A stretch of DNA of 22,912 bases from a virus, in IMG/VR virus record IMGVR_UViG_3300009149_000306, positions 1-22,912 of that record; one strand, given 5' to 3'. Made by a program: the position numbers and the translations under genes. The notes beneath the pieces were generated by a model. The model was not told the DNA's origin. It did not search any database and saw nothing but the letters and a program-made list of their open reading frames with translations. Numbering within the stretch: the first letter of the stretch is position 1; each line of letters opens with the position of its first letter. Shown piece by piece: positions 6,783 through 15,500 of this stretch.

Positions 6783-7987
6783 TGCCATTTGAAAACTTAA
6801 CAAAAGAGTCTCAGAATCTGATCGACCAGATCCAGGAGGCTGCGAAAACGAAAACGATTGAAGAAGTGAACCCCCTGATCGACAAATTAAACGTACGTTT
6901 GGAAACGATCGAGAAAGCAAATCAGGGGTTGTTAGACGACAATGAGTTGTTAAAAAAACAGTACGCTAATCGGGTAGAGGCAGAAGCGAATGCAAAATCA
7001 GTTGCTCAAGGTGAAGAGCTCGGTGCTTCATGGGATGAATACGCAGGTAAAATCTATGAAATGCAACAGGCCAAGGCAGGCGCGCCCTCTCAAAAAGCCG
7101 ACATTATAAGTGGTACAGGGATTACGGGTGCATACTTTTTGTCCCGTTCAGACTCTGATGAGTTTTTTAAGAGTATCCGACCCCACTCTCTGAGGCAGTA
7201 TTGTATAGAGTTACCGACGGATTCACAATACCCAGACGAGAAATTTGATTTGCCTATTATAGGACAAACAGATGACGGGATGCTGGATGACATTGAGTTT
7301 GCCCCTGTTGGTGAAGGGCATGATGTAGAACAAAGCGGTTTAGGAATCAATAGCAAAACGCTCGAGACGAAAGAAGCGGGTGCCTACGTTTTATTGACGA
7401 ACAAAATGCTTAGAAACAAAAAGGCATTGTCAATTTGGATGCAAGAACGACTTCGGGAAGCTTCATGGCGGTACGAAAACAAGAATATTATAAGTGGTAA
7501 CGGTGTTGGTAGACCATTGGGTTTCCAAGATGAAGACGTGTTCTATGCGGTTGCTCGTGCTGGTGCAGGAACGATTGCAAACACTGACATTTACTCAATG
7601 AGATCTCACATGATCACCGAACGAGAAGACCAATATGTATGGATTGCGAGCCAGTGGACGATGGGCATATTAGAGTCCCTTGTATATTCTGCAAGTGGGC
7701 CTCCAATGTTAAACCAGGACACACGGAAGCTTGCAGGGCTCCCTTTGATTTGGTCTGAACATGCGAGTGCATTGGGTACCGCTTCCGACTTAATGTTAGT
7801 AAATTTGAAGTACTATGGGCTCTACTACTCCCAACAGTTAAGAATGACAGTATCAAAAGAGTACGCGATTACAAAGTTAAAAACTTTGATCATGGCTGAC
7901 TATTCGTTAGATGGGGCTCCTTTGCTTCTGAAACCAATTAAACAACAAAATGGCATGTATGTGTCCCCATTTATTGGGTTAAACTAA
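6782..7987 (+). CDS. Major capsid protein (HK97 fold)
   Basis: The 401-residue product has a charged helical N-terminus (about 1-105: Glu/Lys/Asn-rich with heptad-like Leu/Ile, e.g. LNVRLETIEKANQGLLDDN) typical of the delta domain acting as a built-in scaffold. The HK97-fold body follows, with VLLTNKMLRNKKALSIWMQE, then RLREASWRYENKNIISGNGV and GRPLGFQDED, all family hallmarks. The protease upstream would remove the N-terminal part after assembly. The cleavage point cannot be read with certainty, but the change in composition around residues 100-115 is the likely zone. It forms the icosahedral shell. Its position between protease and decoration-type gene supports the call. Confidence 0.93.
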   Translation: MPFENLTKESQNLIDQIQEAAKTKTIEEVNPLIDKLNVRLETIEKANQGLLDDNELLKKQYANRVEAEANAKSVAQGEELGASWDEYAGKIYEMQQAKAGAPSQKADIISGTGITGAYFLSRSDSDEFFKSIRPHSLRQYCIELPTDSQYPDEKFDLPIIGQTDDGMLDDIEFAPVGEGHDVEQSGLGINSKTLETKEAGAYVLLTNKMLRNKKALSIWMQERLREASWRYENKNIISGNGVGRPLGFQDEDVFYAVARAGAGTIANTDIYSMRSHMITEREDQYVWIASQWTMGILESLVYSASGPPMLNQDTRKLAGLPLIWSEHASALGTASDLMLVNLKYYGLYYSQQLRMTVSKEYAITKLKTLIMADYSLDGAPLLLKPIKQQNGMYVSPFIGLN

Positions 7988-7998
7988 GGAGGTAAGAG

Positions 7999-8724
7999 AT
8001 GTTAGACTTTCTCCCTGATAAAATGAGAACGATTGTAATGTTGCCTTCGCAGTCCATTGCGTCTACGAACGTGACGTCACGCTATGTGAAAGCTGCAAAG
8101 CACAATACGTTTGTGATGGAGACGGCTGCAATAGCAGATTCAGAGACTGCGAAATTGGATGTACTGGGTGCTAGTGATACAGCTGGTACTGGAGCAGGTT
8201 TGATTACGGGTTTAGGGACCGTTCAGTCCACAAAAACGATTACGGGACGTTTAGCTGCGGGTGCATTGACCATCTTCGTAGGTACTGCTGCATTACTCCC
8301 AACGGTAGGCAAAACAGTTATTATTAACGGTGTGACCTATACCATGGCTGGTGCGCTTAGTGCAGCCGATGGTGAGTTTGTAACGGCTGCCCATTTGGTA
8401 ACTTGTATTAACACATTGCAAGGTGATACCCTAATAGCAGTTGCTGCAGGTACGACCGTTTCTGTGTATCTGCTCGACCCTCGCAAGGGTGGAACTTTGA
8501 CCGAAACAGGAACGTTAGAAGCAACAAAATTAGTACAAGGTACATTGTTTGCGACAACGATTATTACAGTCGCTTGTGACTCATTGAATATGGTAGATGA
8601 CGACGATATTTATTTGGCTGCAAAGGCTACGACAGTAGGAACAATCTTATTAAGCGTAATGTTATACCAAGAAAACCAGTCGAATCCTAACTATGGGCAT
8701 GCGACAGTAGTGAGAGTTTACTAA
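7999..8724 (+). CDS. Probable capsid decoration/cement protein with an inserted beta domain
   Basis: A 241-residue protein with AAGGAGGT (7986-7993) ideally placed before ATG 7999. It is rich in Thr, Ala, Gly and Val and almost free of Cys and Trp. The outer parts (about 1-72 and 188-241) read as one small capsid-surface protein. Between them lies a domain of about 110 residues beginning TKTITGRLAAGALTIFVGTA and containing KTVIINGVTYTMAG, a pattern seen as an insert in several phage head and tail proteins. It directly follows the capsid gene, where decoration or cement proteins usually sit. A head-fibre or minor capsid role is an alternative. Assignment rests on position and composition, not on a diagnostic motif. 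Confidence 0.55.
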   Translation: MLDFLPDKMRTIVMLPSQSIASTNVTSRYVKAAKHNTFVMETAAIADSETAKLDVLGASDTAGTGAGLITGLGTVQSTKTITGRLAAGALTIFVGTAALLPTVGKTVIINGVTYTMAGALSAADGEFVTAAHLVTCINTLQGDTLIAVAAGTTVSVYLLDPRKGGTLTETGTLEATKLVQGTLFATTIITVACDSLNMVDDDDIYLAAKATTVGTILLSVMLYQENQSNPNYGHATVVRVY

Positions 8725-9038
8725 TGAGTAAAAACAATAACGAAAAAGACTTTGTAGAAGAAAAACAGGCAGTAAAAGAAGAGCCTATGCACAGAAAGGA
8801 TATAAATCCAAGTGCAAAAGACCAAAAGGGTAATCCGGCTCTCAAAGGCAAAGTTCTTTACAAGGTTCATGTGTTACAGAGTATAGGTGTAAAATCATAT
8901 GGATCTGACAGATTCAAGGTGAGAAGACCAGGCTGGGTTGGCGTAATTGGGGCAACCGAATACGCACGTCTGGTCCCTTACGTGGCTACGTTAGAGAAAA
9001 TAGTATATGACGATAACGGCGTATTAGTCGAGAAATAG
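8724..9038 (+). CDS. Hypothetical head-region protein
   Basis: A 104-residue frame whose ATG overlaps the previous stop (TAATG). The first 35 residues are highly charged (Lys/Glu-rich) and probably disordered. The rest (KGKVLYKVHVLQSIGVKSYG, then RPGWVGVIGATEYARLVPYV) looks like a small beta barrel. It sits between the decoration-type protein and the head-tail connector. I do not recognise the family. Its place suggests a head accessory or connector-associated role. Confidence 0.6.
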   Translation: MSKNNNEKDFVEEKQAVKEEPMHRKDINPSAKDQKGNPALKGKVLYKVHVLQSIGVKSYGSDRFKVRRPGWVGVIGATEYARLVPYVATLEKIVYDDNGVLVEK

Positions 9039-9046
9039 AGTAAAAA

Positions 9047-9601
9047 TTGTTAGTAACTGTAGACGAGTTTAAAAACTTCATTTATGCACGAGGTGATAGA
9101 CCAGAGGATATAGAGAGATGGACTGCTGCATTGGTATGGGCAGAACAAATGGTGAAATCCTACACAAAGTTTGCTGAATATGCAGAGATAGAGGATGAAA
9201 TACACGATCCAAGAATTGTTGTGTTTCCAAACATTTTACCTCTGCGAGAAGTAACAACAGTGAAATTAGCTGGTGCCGAATTAGACTCGACTGACTGGTA
9301 TGCGTACGAATTAAATGTGCATATACCCTCCATAGTATATGACGAGTGTGACCCTCAAAGCATAACTATCACTTATGCTGGGGGGGTTACACGTGATGAC
9401 TTGGAGGCAGACCCGATAACGGGTGTTGTAGATACTACAACTGTAGGGTACCGATATTTGATTCATGTAATGAATGCAATCAAGAACCTTGCTCAGGCTT
9501 CAATACAGAGAAACATGACAATGCCGGGTGGTAGGGATGCTGAGAGTTTCGATATACAAGCTATCATCTTTGAGCATTTACCACGTTATAGGTCGTTATA
9601 G
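9047..9601 (+). CDS. Head-tail connector (gp6/adaptor-like) protein
   Basis: A 184-residue protein with a TTG start at 9047, 8 bases after the previous stop. No in-frame ATG lies near the N-terminus and the ribosome site is weak. It has the layout of gp6-like connectors: a helical N-terminus (MLVTVDEFKNFIYARG and RWTAALVWAEQMVKSYTKF), a beta region with PLREVTTVKLAG and QSITITYAGGVT, then a helix with HVMNAIKNLAQASIQ and the tail SFDIQAIIFEHLPRYRSL. Such proteins form a ring under the portal that holds packaged DNA. The next genes (gp10-like and tail terminator) fit the usual order. Confidence 0.7.
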   Translation: MLVTVDEFKNFIYARGDRPEDIERWTAALVWAEQMVKSYTKFAEYAEIEDEIHDPRIVVFPNILPLREVTTVKLAGAELDSTDWYAYELNVHIPSIVYDECDPQSITITYAGGVTRDDLEADPITGVVDTTTVGYRYLIHVMNAIKNLAQASIQRNMTMPGGRDAESFDIQAIIFEHLPRYRSL

Positions 9602-9602
9602 A

Positions 9603-10055
9603 ATGGTGCAGGTATCATATGACGTAAACAAATTCAAAGAAATCATTCAAAACTTTATTGCTGGTACAAAAAGCGAGACCTTATTAATGATGGATGATTT
9701 AGGACAAATGTGTGTGACTGCAGTGAAGCCAAAGACCCCGAAGGGTGTAGGATCAGGAGGTGGGCTCATGGGTAGTATATATGCCAAACGTGTTGGTGCA
9801 GAAGTATGGGTTTCAGCTCCTAAAGACTATGCTCAGGGTGTGGAAGAGGGAACAAAACCGCACAGTGTTGATCCGGAAGATTTGATCCCGTGGGTCCGTA
9901 TAAAGATCGACGGTAACAAAGATATGGATGATGCAGAACGTACGGCAAAATCGATAGCAAATTACATAGGTAAATGGGGTACACAGGCTCAACCGTACAT
10001 GATGCCGGGTTGTGAAGAGGCATTTAGTTTGTGGAAATTCAAGTATGGAGCGTAA
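9603..10055 (+). CDS. HK97 gp10-like neck/tail-completion protein
   Basis: 150 residues from ATG 9603, one base after the connector stop. A longer in-frame reading from 9528 would lie inside the connector gene and is not preferred. The segment APKDYAQGVEEGTKPHSVDP followed by AQPYMMPGCEEAFSLW is the signature of the HK97-gp10 family (Y-x-x-x-V-E-x-G-T-x-P-H ... QPFxxPAxE). These proteins sit at the head-tail interface. The C-terminal codons hold the GGAG (10047-10050) used by the next gene. The N-terminal about 40 residues are helical. Confidence 0.8.
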   Translation: MVQVSYDVNKFKEIIQNFIAGTKSETLLMMDDLGQMCVTAVKPKTPKGVGSGGGLMGSIYAKRVGAEVWVSAPKDYAQGVEEGTKPHSVDPEDLIPWVRIKIDGNKDMDDAERTAKSIANYIGKWGTQAQPYMMPGCEEAFSLWKFKYGA

Positions 10056-10057
10056 AA

Positions 10058-10441
10058 GTGATTAGCATATTTACGAAACCTATGGATGTGATGAGAAAGC
10101 TTAGAGCAGTGTTAGAAGACAGTCGCTTGAAATGGGTTGTATATGATGGGACGACTCCGTCAACCCCACAATATCCCTTTCTTACGATGCGATTGCAAGA
10201 CTGCCCCTCGGCGATACCAAACAGAGCAGGATTCGGGGATGGTTATAAACCGATCGTAGAGATCGGAATCGTTGCTTTTAAAGACGGTGAGATCTACGAC
10301 CTCGTTGATAGTCTATGTGAAACACTTATGAACCTCGATGTGGATGGTAGTTTACCAAAGCCCAAAACTCTTACAGTAAAGACAGGAATTGACACTGTAG
10401 ACTATATACAGTTTGTTGTAACAATTAGCTTTTGTGTATGA
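10058..10441 (+). CDS. Tail terminator/completion-like protein
   Basis: 127 residues from GTG 10058, chosen because GGAG (10047-10050) lies 7 bases upstream; a GTG at 10031 in the same frame would overlap the previous gene more. The fold pattern is helix (VMRKLRAVLEDSRLKWVVYD), a Pro-rich turn with YPFLTMRLQD, a strand VEIGIVAFKDGEIYDLVDSL, and a final strand VDYIQFVVTISFCV. This matches small tail-terminator proteins that cap the growing tail tube. Position after the gp10-like gene and before the tail tube gene agrees. No diagnostic residue confirms it. Confidence 0.6.
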   Translation: MISIFTKPMDVMRKLRAVLEDSRLKWVVYDGTTPSTPQYPFLTMRLQDCPSAIPNRAGFGDGYKPIVEIGIVAFKDGEIYDLVDSLCETLMNLDVDGSLPKPKTLTVKTGIDTVDYIQFVVTISFCV

Positions 10442-10449
10442 GGTGAATT

Positions 10450-10824
10450 ATGTTAGATAATGAGAAGCACACGAAAGGTCCAACAAATAAAGTAGTAACA
10501 AGCTCGTCCTATAGTGAGCAAGAAGACGAATTTTATAAGGACCGACAGATACCAGTGACGAAGCCCGTCGTAGACAAAATAGAGAAACCAGCGGTGGGCA
10601 GAGTTAAAAAGGTAGTGAAACAAAAAGACGATGAAAAACGTTTAAAATTGCAAGTAACACTTGGAAGTTATGAGTATCAGATTGATGGAGATAAAAAGAG
10701 AGCGAATCGTGCCCCCTTCCAAGGTAACAGAGATATTTTTATCCCAGTCGAAATGGTAGAAAGTAAATTAGAGATTAAAAAAACGTCAGAAGGTGTATAC
10801 CTTGTGACAAAGAAAGGTTGGTAA
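10450..10824 (+). CDS. Hypothetical tail-region protein
   Basis: A 124-residue protein with a good GAGGTGA (10440-10446) before ATG 10450. The N-terminal 70 residues are charged and likely disordered (Lys/Glu/Val-rich). The C-terminal half (LKLQVTLGSYEYQIDGDKK, then NRDIFIPVEMVESKLEIKK) looks like a compact beta domain. Its plan, charged leader plus small beta domain, resembles that of the head-region gene at 8724, but I see no clear identity between them. Family and role are unknown. Confidence 0.6.
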   Translation: MLDNEKHTKGPTNKVVTSSSYSEQEDEFYKDRQIPVTKPVVDKIEKPAVGRVKKVVKQKDDEKRLKLQVTLGSYEYQIDGDKKRANRAPFQGNRDIFIPVEMVESKLEIKKTSEGVYLVTKKGW

Positions 10825-10827
10825 ATC

Positions 10828-11175
10828 ATGGCAGATATAGTCCCACAAATTATTGATCATGGTGTAGCAAGCCCAGAGCTTGCACTTTTTGAACCTGCAG
10901 CAACGCAGAAGGTTTTAAACATGTCACCCGACACGTACATCGGTATAAGAAACGGGTCGATTGTATCGATTGACGTGACTGTAAAAGCAGTCCATGTGGA
11001 TGTGTATGGCGATGCAGTAACGGTTCATGACGAAGTTATGGCGGTGGATGCTGCTGCCGAAAAAATGATTGGCGGTAGTCGACTTTATTCGTTATTTACG
11101 GATGATAGAGAATTGACACTGACATTCTCGGATTCGGCTGATGTGGAAATTTTTGCAGTGACAAGGTCGAGCTAA
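10828..11175 (+). CDS. Hypothetical virion-associated protein
   Basis: A 115-residue protein, starting three bases after the previous stop, with AAAGG (10811-10815) upstream. It is acidic and beta-rich, with repeated Val/Asp strands (SIDVTVKAVHVDVYGDAVTV and ELTLTFSDSADVEIFAVTRS), and has no Cys. Such composition suits a small structural protein in the neck or tail, possibly forming rings or decorating the tail. The stop overlaps the next ATG (TAATG). No family recognised. Confidence 0.6.
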   Translation: MADIVPQIIDHGVASPELALFEPAATQKVLNMSPDTYIGIRNGSIVSIDVTVKAVHVDVYGDAVTVHDEVMAVDAAAEKMIGGSRLYSLFTDDRELTLTFSDSADVEIFAVTRSS

Positions 11176-11339
11176 TGGCTAAAGAAATAGTAGCGACGAG
11201 TCACACAATTGGTAATGGTGCGTATTATAAAAACTTGCCCGGGTTCGTACGAGACGCTGAAAAATTGTATCTCAGCTTGGCTGTTGTGAAAGAGTTTTTC
11301 GACGTCGAGATTCACGGGTTTACGAATGAGGTGAAATAA
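11175..11339 (+). CDS. Small 54-residue protein in the tail operon
   Basis: ATG 11175 overlaps the previous stop (TAATG) and its own TAA (11337-11339) overlaps the next ATG, so it fills an otherwise unexplained 163-base gap exactly. The product begins MAKEIVATSHTIGNGAYYKN and continues with LPGFVRDAEKLYLSLAVVKE and FFDVEIHGFTNEVK. It has no membrane segment or cysteine. The one-base overlaps on both sides are strong evidence that it is translated. Function is unknown, presumably tail assembly. Confidence 0.65.
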   Translation: MAKEIVATSHTIGNGAYYKNLPGFVRDAEKLYLSLAVVKEFFDVEIHGFTNEVK

Positions 11340-11881
11340 TGGCGATCAATGCAACGTTTAAACTAAGTGGAATAACCGATTGTATATCGACAGTGAATTC
11401 AACGGTTTATTACCAACAAGCGATTGGAGACGTAAACTTCAATCCAGAGCATATTACGGCTGATCTTGCAGGTAACCAAGCAAAGATCATCGACGTGTTG
11501 AACAAGTACACGGGAAAGGTGACGTTTGAGATCCCGCACTTTCTCTTTGATTTTGAGTTCTGGGGAGCGATAGGAGGACACCCGCCTGTTGTTACTGGGG
11601 CTGCTCCTAATGAGGTGTTGACGTTGAAACGCTATGCGGGTGAATGCTTAGATCCGTTTAGTTTAGTTTTACGGTCCACTTGTGTAGGGTCCATAACAGG
11701 AATAGGTATAGGAAATGTCCCAGCACAGTATGAAGTGAAATTCTATAATGTGCATATTATTGAAAATCCTACAGTGATTACACAAAATGAGTTTGCGAGC
11801 TGTACGGCGCAATGTGTTGCATGGACAAACGCAACCGATAATACGTTTATGGAAGAAGTATTACGGCAAGCGGCGATTTAA
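11339..11881 (+). CDS. Major tail (tube) protein, predicted
   Basis: A 180-residue beta-rich protein immediately upstream of the tail assembly chaperone pair and the tape measure gene, which is where the tube protein of siphoviruses sits. It begins MAINATFKLSGITDCISTVN and includes a KVTFEIPHFLFDFEFWGAIG strand pair. GAGGTG (11328-11333) precedes the ATG by 5 bases. No sheath gene is found next to it, so a non-contractile tail is favoured. It contains four Cys, more than usual for tube proteins. The call rests on position, size and beta composition. Confidence 0.65.
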   Translation: MAINATFKLSGITDCISTVNSTVYYQQAIGDVNFNPEHITADLAGNQAKIIDVLNKYTGKVTFEIPHFLFDFEFWGAIGGHPPVVTGAAPNEVLTLKRYAGECLDPFSLVLRSTCVGSITGIGIGNVPAQYEVKFYNVHIIENPTVITQNEFASCTAQCVAWTNATDNTFMEEVLRQAAI

Positions 11882-11919
11882 ATTAGTAACTTGATACAAA
11901 TACTATGGAGGTATATGTT

Positions 11920-12324
11920 ATGAGCAAATTTACGGGTAAAATTAGCAAGATACGAGCAAAGAATCAAGAATGTTTAGAGTTTGATATACCCATTGATGAT
12001 GAAGAACCCATGCATATTAAATTAGTAGTGCCGTCACCGTATGAAATGCAGCCGTTTTTAGTCAGAGCACGTTATGGCTTGGACGAAAAAAACCTTTCAG
12101 ACAGTAAAAGTGACGACTCCCAAGAGTATGGCAACCGTTTGATCAGGGCAGTCTTGGATCATATGGAGGGACAGTTCCCAAAGGATGAGGATGGGATACA
12201 GTTGAAATGGTCCGACTTAGACTTTGAGACCTACTATGGAGTGATTGCCAAAATGGGTGATCTTTTTCGCGTACAAAACAAAGTTAACAGGAAACCTAAA
12301 AAAGCTATTAAGGGAAAGATATAG
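11920..12324 (+). CDS. Tail assembly chaperone, G-like (zero frame)
   Basis: 134 residues from ATG 11920, chosen over ATG 11905 because GGAGGT (11907-11912) lies 7 bases before it. The acidic product (EFDIPIDDEEPMHIKLVVPS, then KSDDSQEYGNRLIRAVLDHM) ends in a Lys-rich tail, NRKPKKAIKGKI. A second frame overlapping its 3' end continues to just before the tape measure gene, the hallmark of G/G-T chaperone pairs. These proteins coat the tape measure and recruit tail tube subunits but are absent from the finished virion. The frameshift here must be +1 or -2, because the -1 frame is closed by TAA at 12309-12311. Confidence 0.75.
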   Translation: MSKFTGKISKIRAKNQECLEFDIPIDDEEPMHIKLVVPSPYEMQPFLVRARYGLDEKNLSDSKSDDSQEYGNRLIRAVLDHMEGQFPKDEDGIQLKWSDLDFETYYGVIAKMGDLFRVQNKVNRKPKKAIKGKI

Positions 12325-12508
12325 CCATTTTGGGTTATTTCCATTTAGTCAAAACATTAGAGAATGGTCGTGGGAAGAGTACTTTGAGACAATGCACGTG
12401 TTAAGTGTGACAACAGCGGGTGACGTAGATCCAGAGCTAGTAGCCCAAGGTGTGAACCGTTTGCGGAAACGACTTAGAGACAAAGAAGAAGCCAAAATGA
12501 AAGGTTGA
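12245..12508 (+). CDS. Tail assembly chaperone T-like extension, reached by frameshift
   Basis: This frame is open from 12245 (just after TGA 12242-12244) to TGA 12506-12508. It has no ATG until well inside and no ribosome site, so it is probably made as a fusion to the 11920 gene. It lies in the +1 frame relative to that gene. The best slip point by eye is CCT AAA AAA GCT (12295-12306): moving one base forward keeps Lys pairing (AAA, AAG). CTT TTT C (12262-12268) and ATA TAG C (12319-12325) are alternatives. The unique part reads LLRERYSHFGLFPFSQNIRE, then SWEEYFETMHVL and a Lys/Arg-rich end. The fusion would be about 195-200 residues. Confidence 0.6.
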   Translation: MPKWVIFFAYKTKLTGNLKKLLRERYSHFGLFPFSQNIREWSWEEYFETMHVLSVTTAGDVDPELVAQGVNRLRKRLRDKEEAKMKG

Positions 12509-12509
12509 T

Positions 12510-15500
12510 ATGAGCAGCAATCTAGCCGAGCTGATTGTAAAGATTAAGGCAAATACAACAGAGTTTGTCGCAGCGACCCAGAAAATGACCCAAGAGTTCG
12601 ACAAGGTTGGGAAAAAGTGGTCGCAAGTTAGCGACGGTATGGTAAAAACAGGCAAGTCAATGAGTAAATCAGTGACCTTGCCTATTGTTGCATTAGGGGC
12701 TGCTGTGGTTGCTGTAGGATCAGGCTTTGAGGCTGAAATGAGCAAGGTTCAGGGTATTGTCGGTGCGACTGGCGAAGAGATGGTAATACTCAAAGATAAA
12801 GCTAAAGAGATGGGGGCAACGACACAATTTAGTGCAGCTCAGTCTGCTGAGGCTTTTAAGTACATGGGTATGGCAGGATGGGATGCCAGCCAAAGTGTGG
12901 CAGCTATCGGTGGTGTAATGGACCTGGCAGCAGCTTCAGGTGAAAACCTTGGTACGGTTGCCGATATTGTAACAGATTCGATGACTGCGTTTAAATTAGA
13001 GTCCGATCAAGCTGGGAAATTCGCAGATTTATTAGCGTCTGCAAGTTCCAATGCGAATACTAACGTCGGTATGTTAGGAGAGAGTTTCAAGTACGTTGCG
13101 CCCCTTGCTGGAGCGATGGGGTACAATGTGGAAGAAGTTACGAAATACCTGGCAGTGATGGCAAACAACGGGATTAAGGCGTCGCAAGCAGGTACAACCA
13201 TGAGGACTGCATTAACAAATTTGGCGAAACCAACAGACGAAGCAGCTATGTTAATGGAACGGCTTGGTGTATCAGTCGCGAATAGTGACGGAACAATGAA
13301 ATCAATGGATGAGCTAATGGGAGATTTGAGAGGATCATTTAGTTCATTGAATGAAGAGCAACAGGCTCAGGCTGCAACGACATTATTCGGGAAACAGAGC
13401 ATGGCAGGTATGTTGGCTATTATGAATACCTCAGAGAAAGATTTAGCCAAGCTAACGAATGCTACGACGAACTATGCGGGTGCTGCTAAGAAAATGGCAG
13501 ACACAAACATGGATAATGTGCAAGGTTCAATGATTGAGTTGAAATCAGCACTTGAAGGCGTAGCGATATCTTTCTATGAGCAAATTGCTCCAGCATTGCA
13601 GGGGTTTATAGACCAATTAAAAGTGGTCGTAACGTGGTTTGGGAATTTGTCACCAGAAACGAAAAACATGATTGTAAAGGTGTTGGGATTCATAGCTGTT
13701 ATAGGACCATTGTTAGTGATCGGTGGTAAAATGATTGCAATGATCCAAACAGCGGTCAAAGTATTTCAGGTGTTTAAAACAGTGATGATCATGGTCAACG
13801 TTGTGTTAGCTGCGAACCCAATTATATTGATTGTTGCTGCCGTCGCTTTGTTAATTGTAGGGATCGTTCTTTTGATCAAAAATTGGGATGCTGTGAAAGA
13901 TAAATTCAGAGAAGTCTGGAACAATATCATGGTGAAAGTGGACGATATAAAGTTTAAGATCTGGCTTTTCCTGGAAAACCTGAAACTAAAATGGATTGAA
14001 ATATGGGATAAAATTAAGGCGTTTGCTAAGGCTTGGTGGGATACTTTCCTGGATGTTATGAAAACCATGTTTCGTCTCCTGTTGGCAGTTTTCACAGGTG
14101 GGTTATCGGAAATAGCACTTTTCATATACAAAAACTGGGATGAGATCAAGGAAAAAACGATTGCGGTATGGACGTCTGTAAAAGAATGGTTTGCAACTAT
14201 GTGGACAGCGATAAAAGACAAGGCTACAGAGATATGGGATTCTCTGAAAGTGTGGTTTGCGACGTTTTGGGAAACGTTGAAAGAATCATTCGCTGTGGCA
14301 CTACGTGGCATTTTGGCAGTGATTACATTCGGTATGTCAGAGGTTGGGATATTCGTAGCAAAAAACTGGGATGAGATCAAGGAAAAAACGATTGCGGTAT
14401 GGGAAAGTGTGAAAGAGTATATTGCAGAGCTTTGGGCAAGTATAGTAGAAACTGCTACGAATATATTTAGTACGATAAAAACGAAAGTGTTAGAGATATG
14501 GGAAAGCATAAAAACGTCCGTTAGTGCTGCGATTACTAATGTGATAACGTTTGTAACGGAATTAATAGACAAATTGAATACTTTATTCTGGGATCTAGTA
14601 GAAAAAGTAAAAACTATTTTCACGAATATGGTAAAAGCGATCCAGGAGAAATTTGATGACGTTAAAACGGCTGTACTGAAGGTAATAACGGATATTAAAA
14701 CGAAAATTATTGAGAAAATAGGCGATTTTATACAAATAGGTAAAGATTTATTGGCGGGTTTAATAAAAGGGCTAGTTGATGGTGCCGTAGGTATATGGGA
14801 AAAAGTGAAAATGATTGGTACGAATATCATCCAGGGATTCAAAGATATTTTTGGGATTCACTCTCCGTCGTCTGTGTTGAGAGATATATTTATGCAGTTA
14901 GGCAAGGGTGGTACGTTAGGTTTGGTTGAATCTTTCAAGGAAACGATCAAAGCAGTTAAGAACATTACAGGGACAATTACAGAGGAGTTCAAAACCTCGA
15001 CAGTAGCAATTGGAAAAATGATTAAGGAAGTTAGAGCAGCTCCGGCTGAGTACAATAGGTCGGTTGCAAAACTAGAAAAAACGAAAGCAATTACTGACTT
15101 TTCTATAGGGCAAGGTATAAAAAATGTCGGTACAGAATATGCAGGGAAAATCTCGCTAGATGCTGGTATCAGTAATGAGAAAACGATTAAAAACCTTACA
15201 GAAGCGATGACTTCTATGGGTGACACTTTCTCCAAGATAAAACTGGGTGACGAGATGAAAGAGGCAGTCAATGAGATAGGATCGAAAATTGAGGCGTCGA
15301 CGGATGGATTTATAACGAAGAAAGAACGTTCAGATGCAGGTTTCATAGAAGATTACTCAGAAGCACAACAGGATGCCGTAGGAGAACTTAGTAAATTGAC
15401 GAAATCATTACAATCATTTGTATCTCTCATGATGTCAAAGATGGGATTGATCGCTAAGAAATTTGAAGATTTGGTCGAGAACATAGAAGATATTTTTAAT

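Noticed and set aside
13766-14842. 358-codon reverse-strand open frame inside the tape measure gene
   Set aside because: It is antisense to an unmistakable tape measure gene, has no ribosome site, and its Ser/Ile/Phe/Thr-rich low-complexity product is what reverse reading of a Lys/Glu/Trp-rich helical gene gives.
14858-15346. 162-codon reverse-strand open frame in the 3' part of the tape measure gene
   Set aside because: Same reasoning: antisense shadow with biased composition and no start signals.
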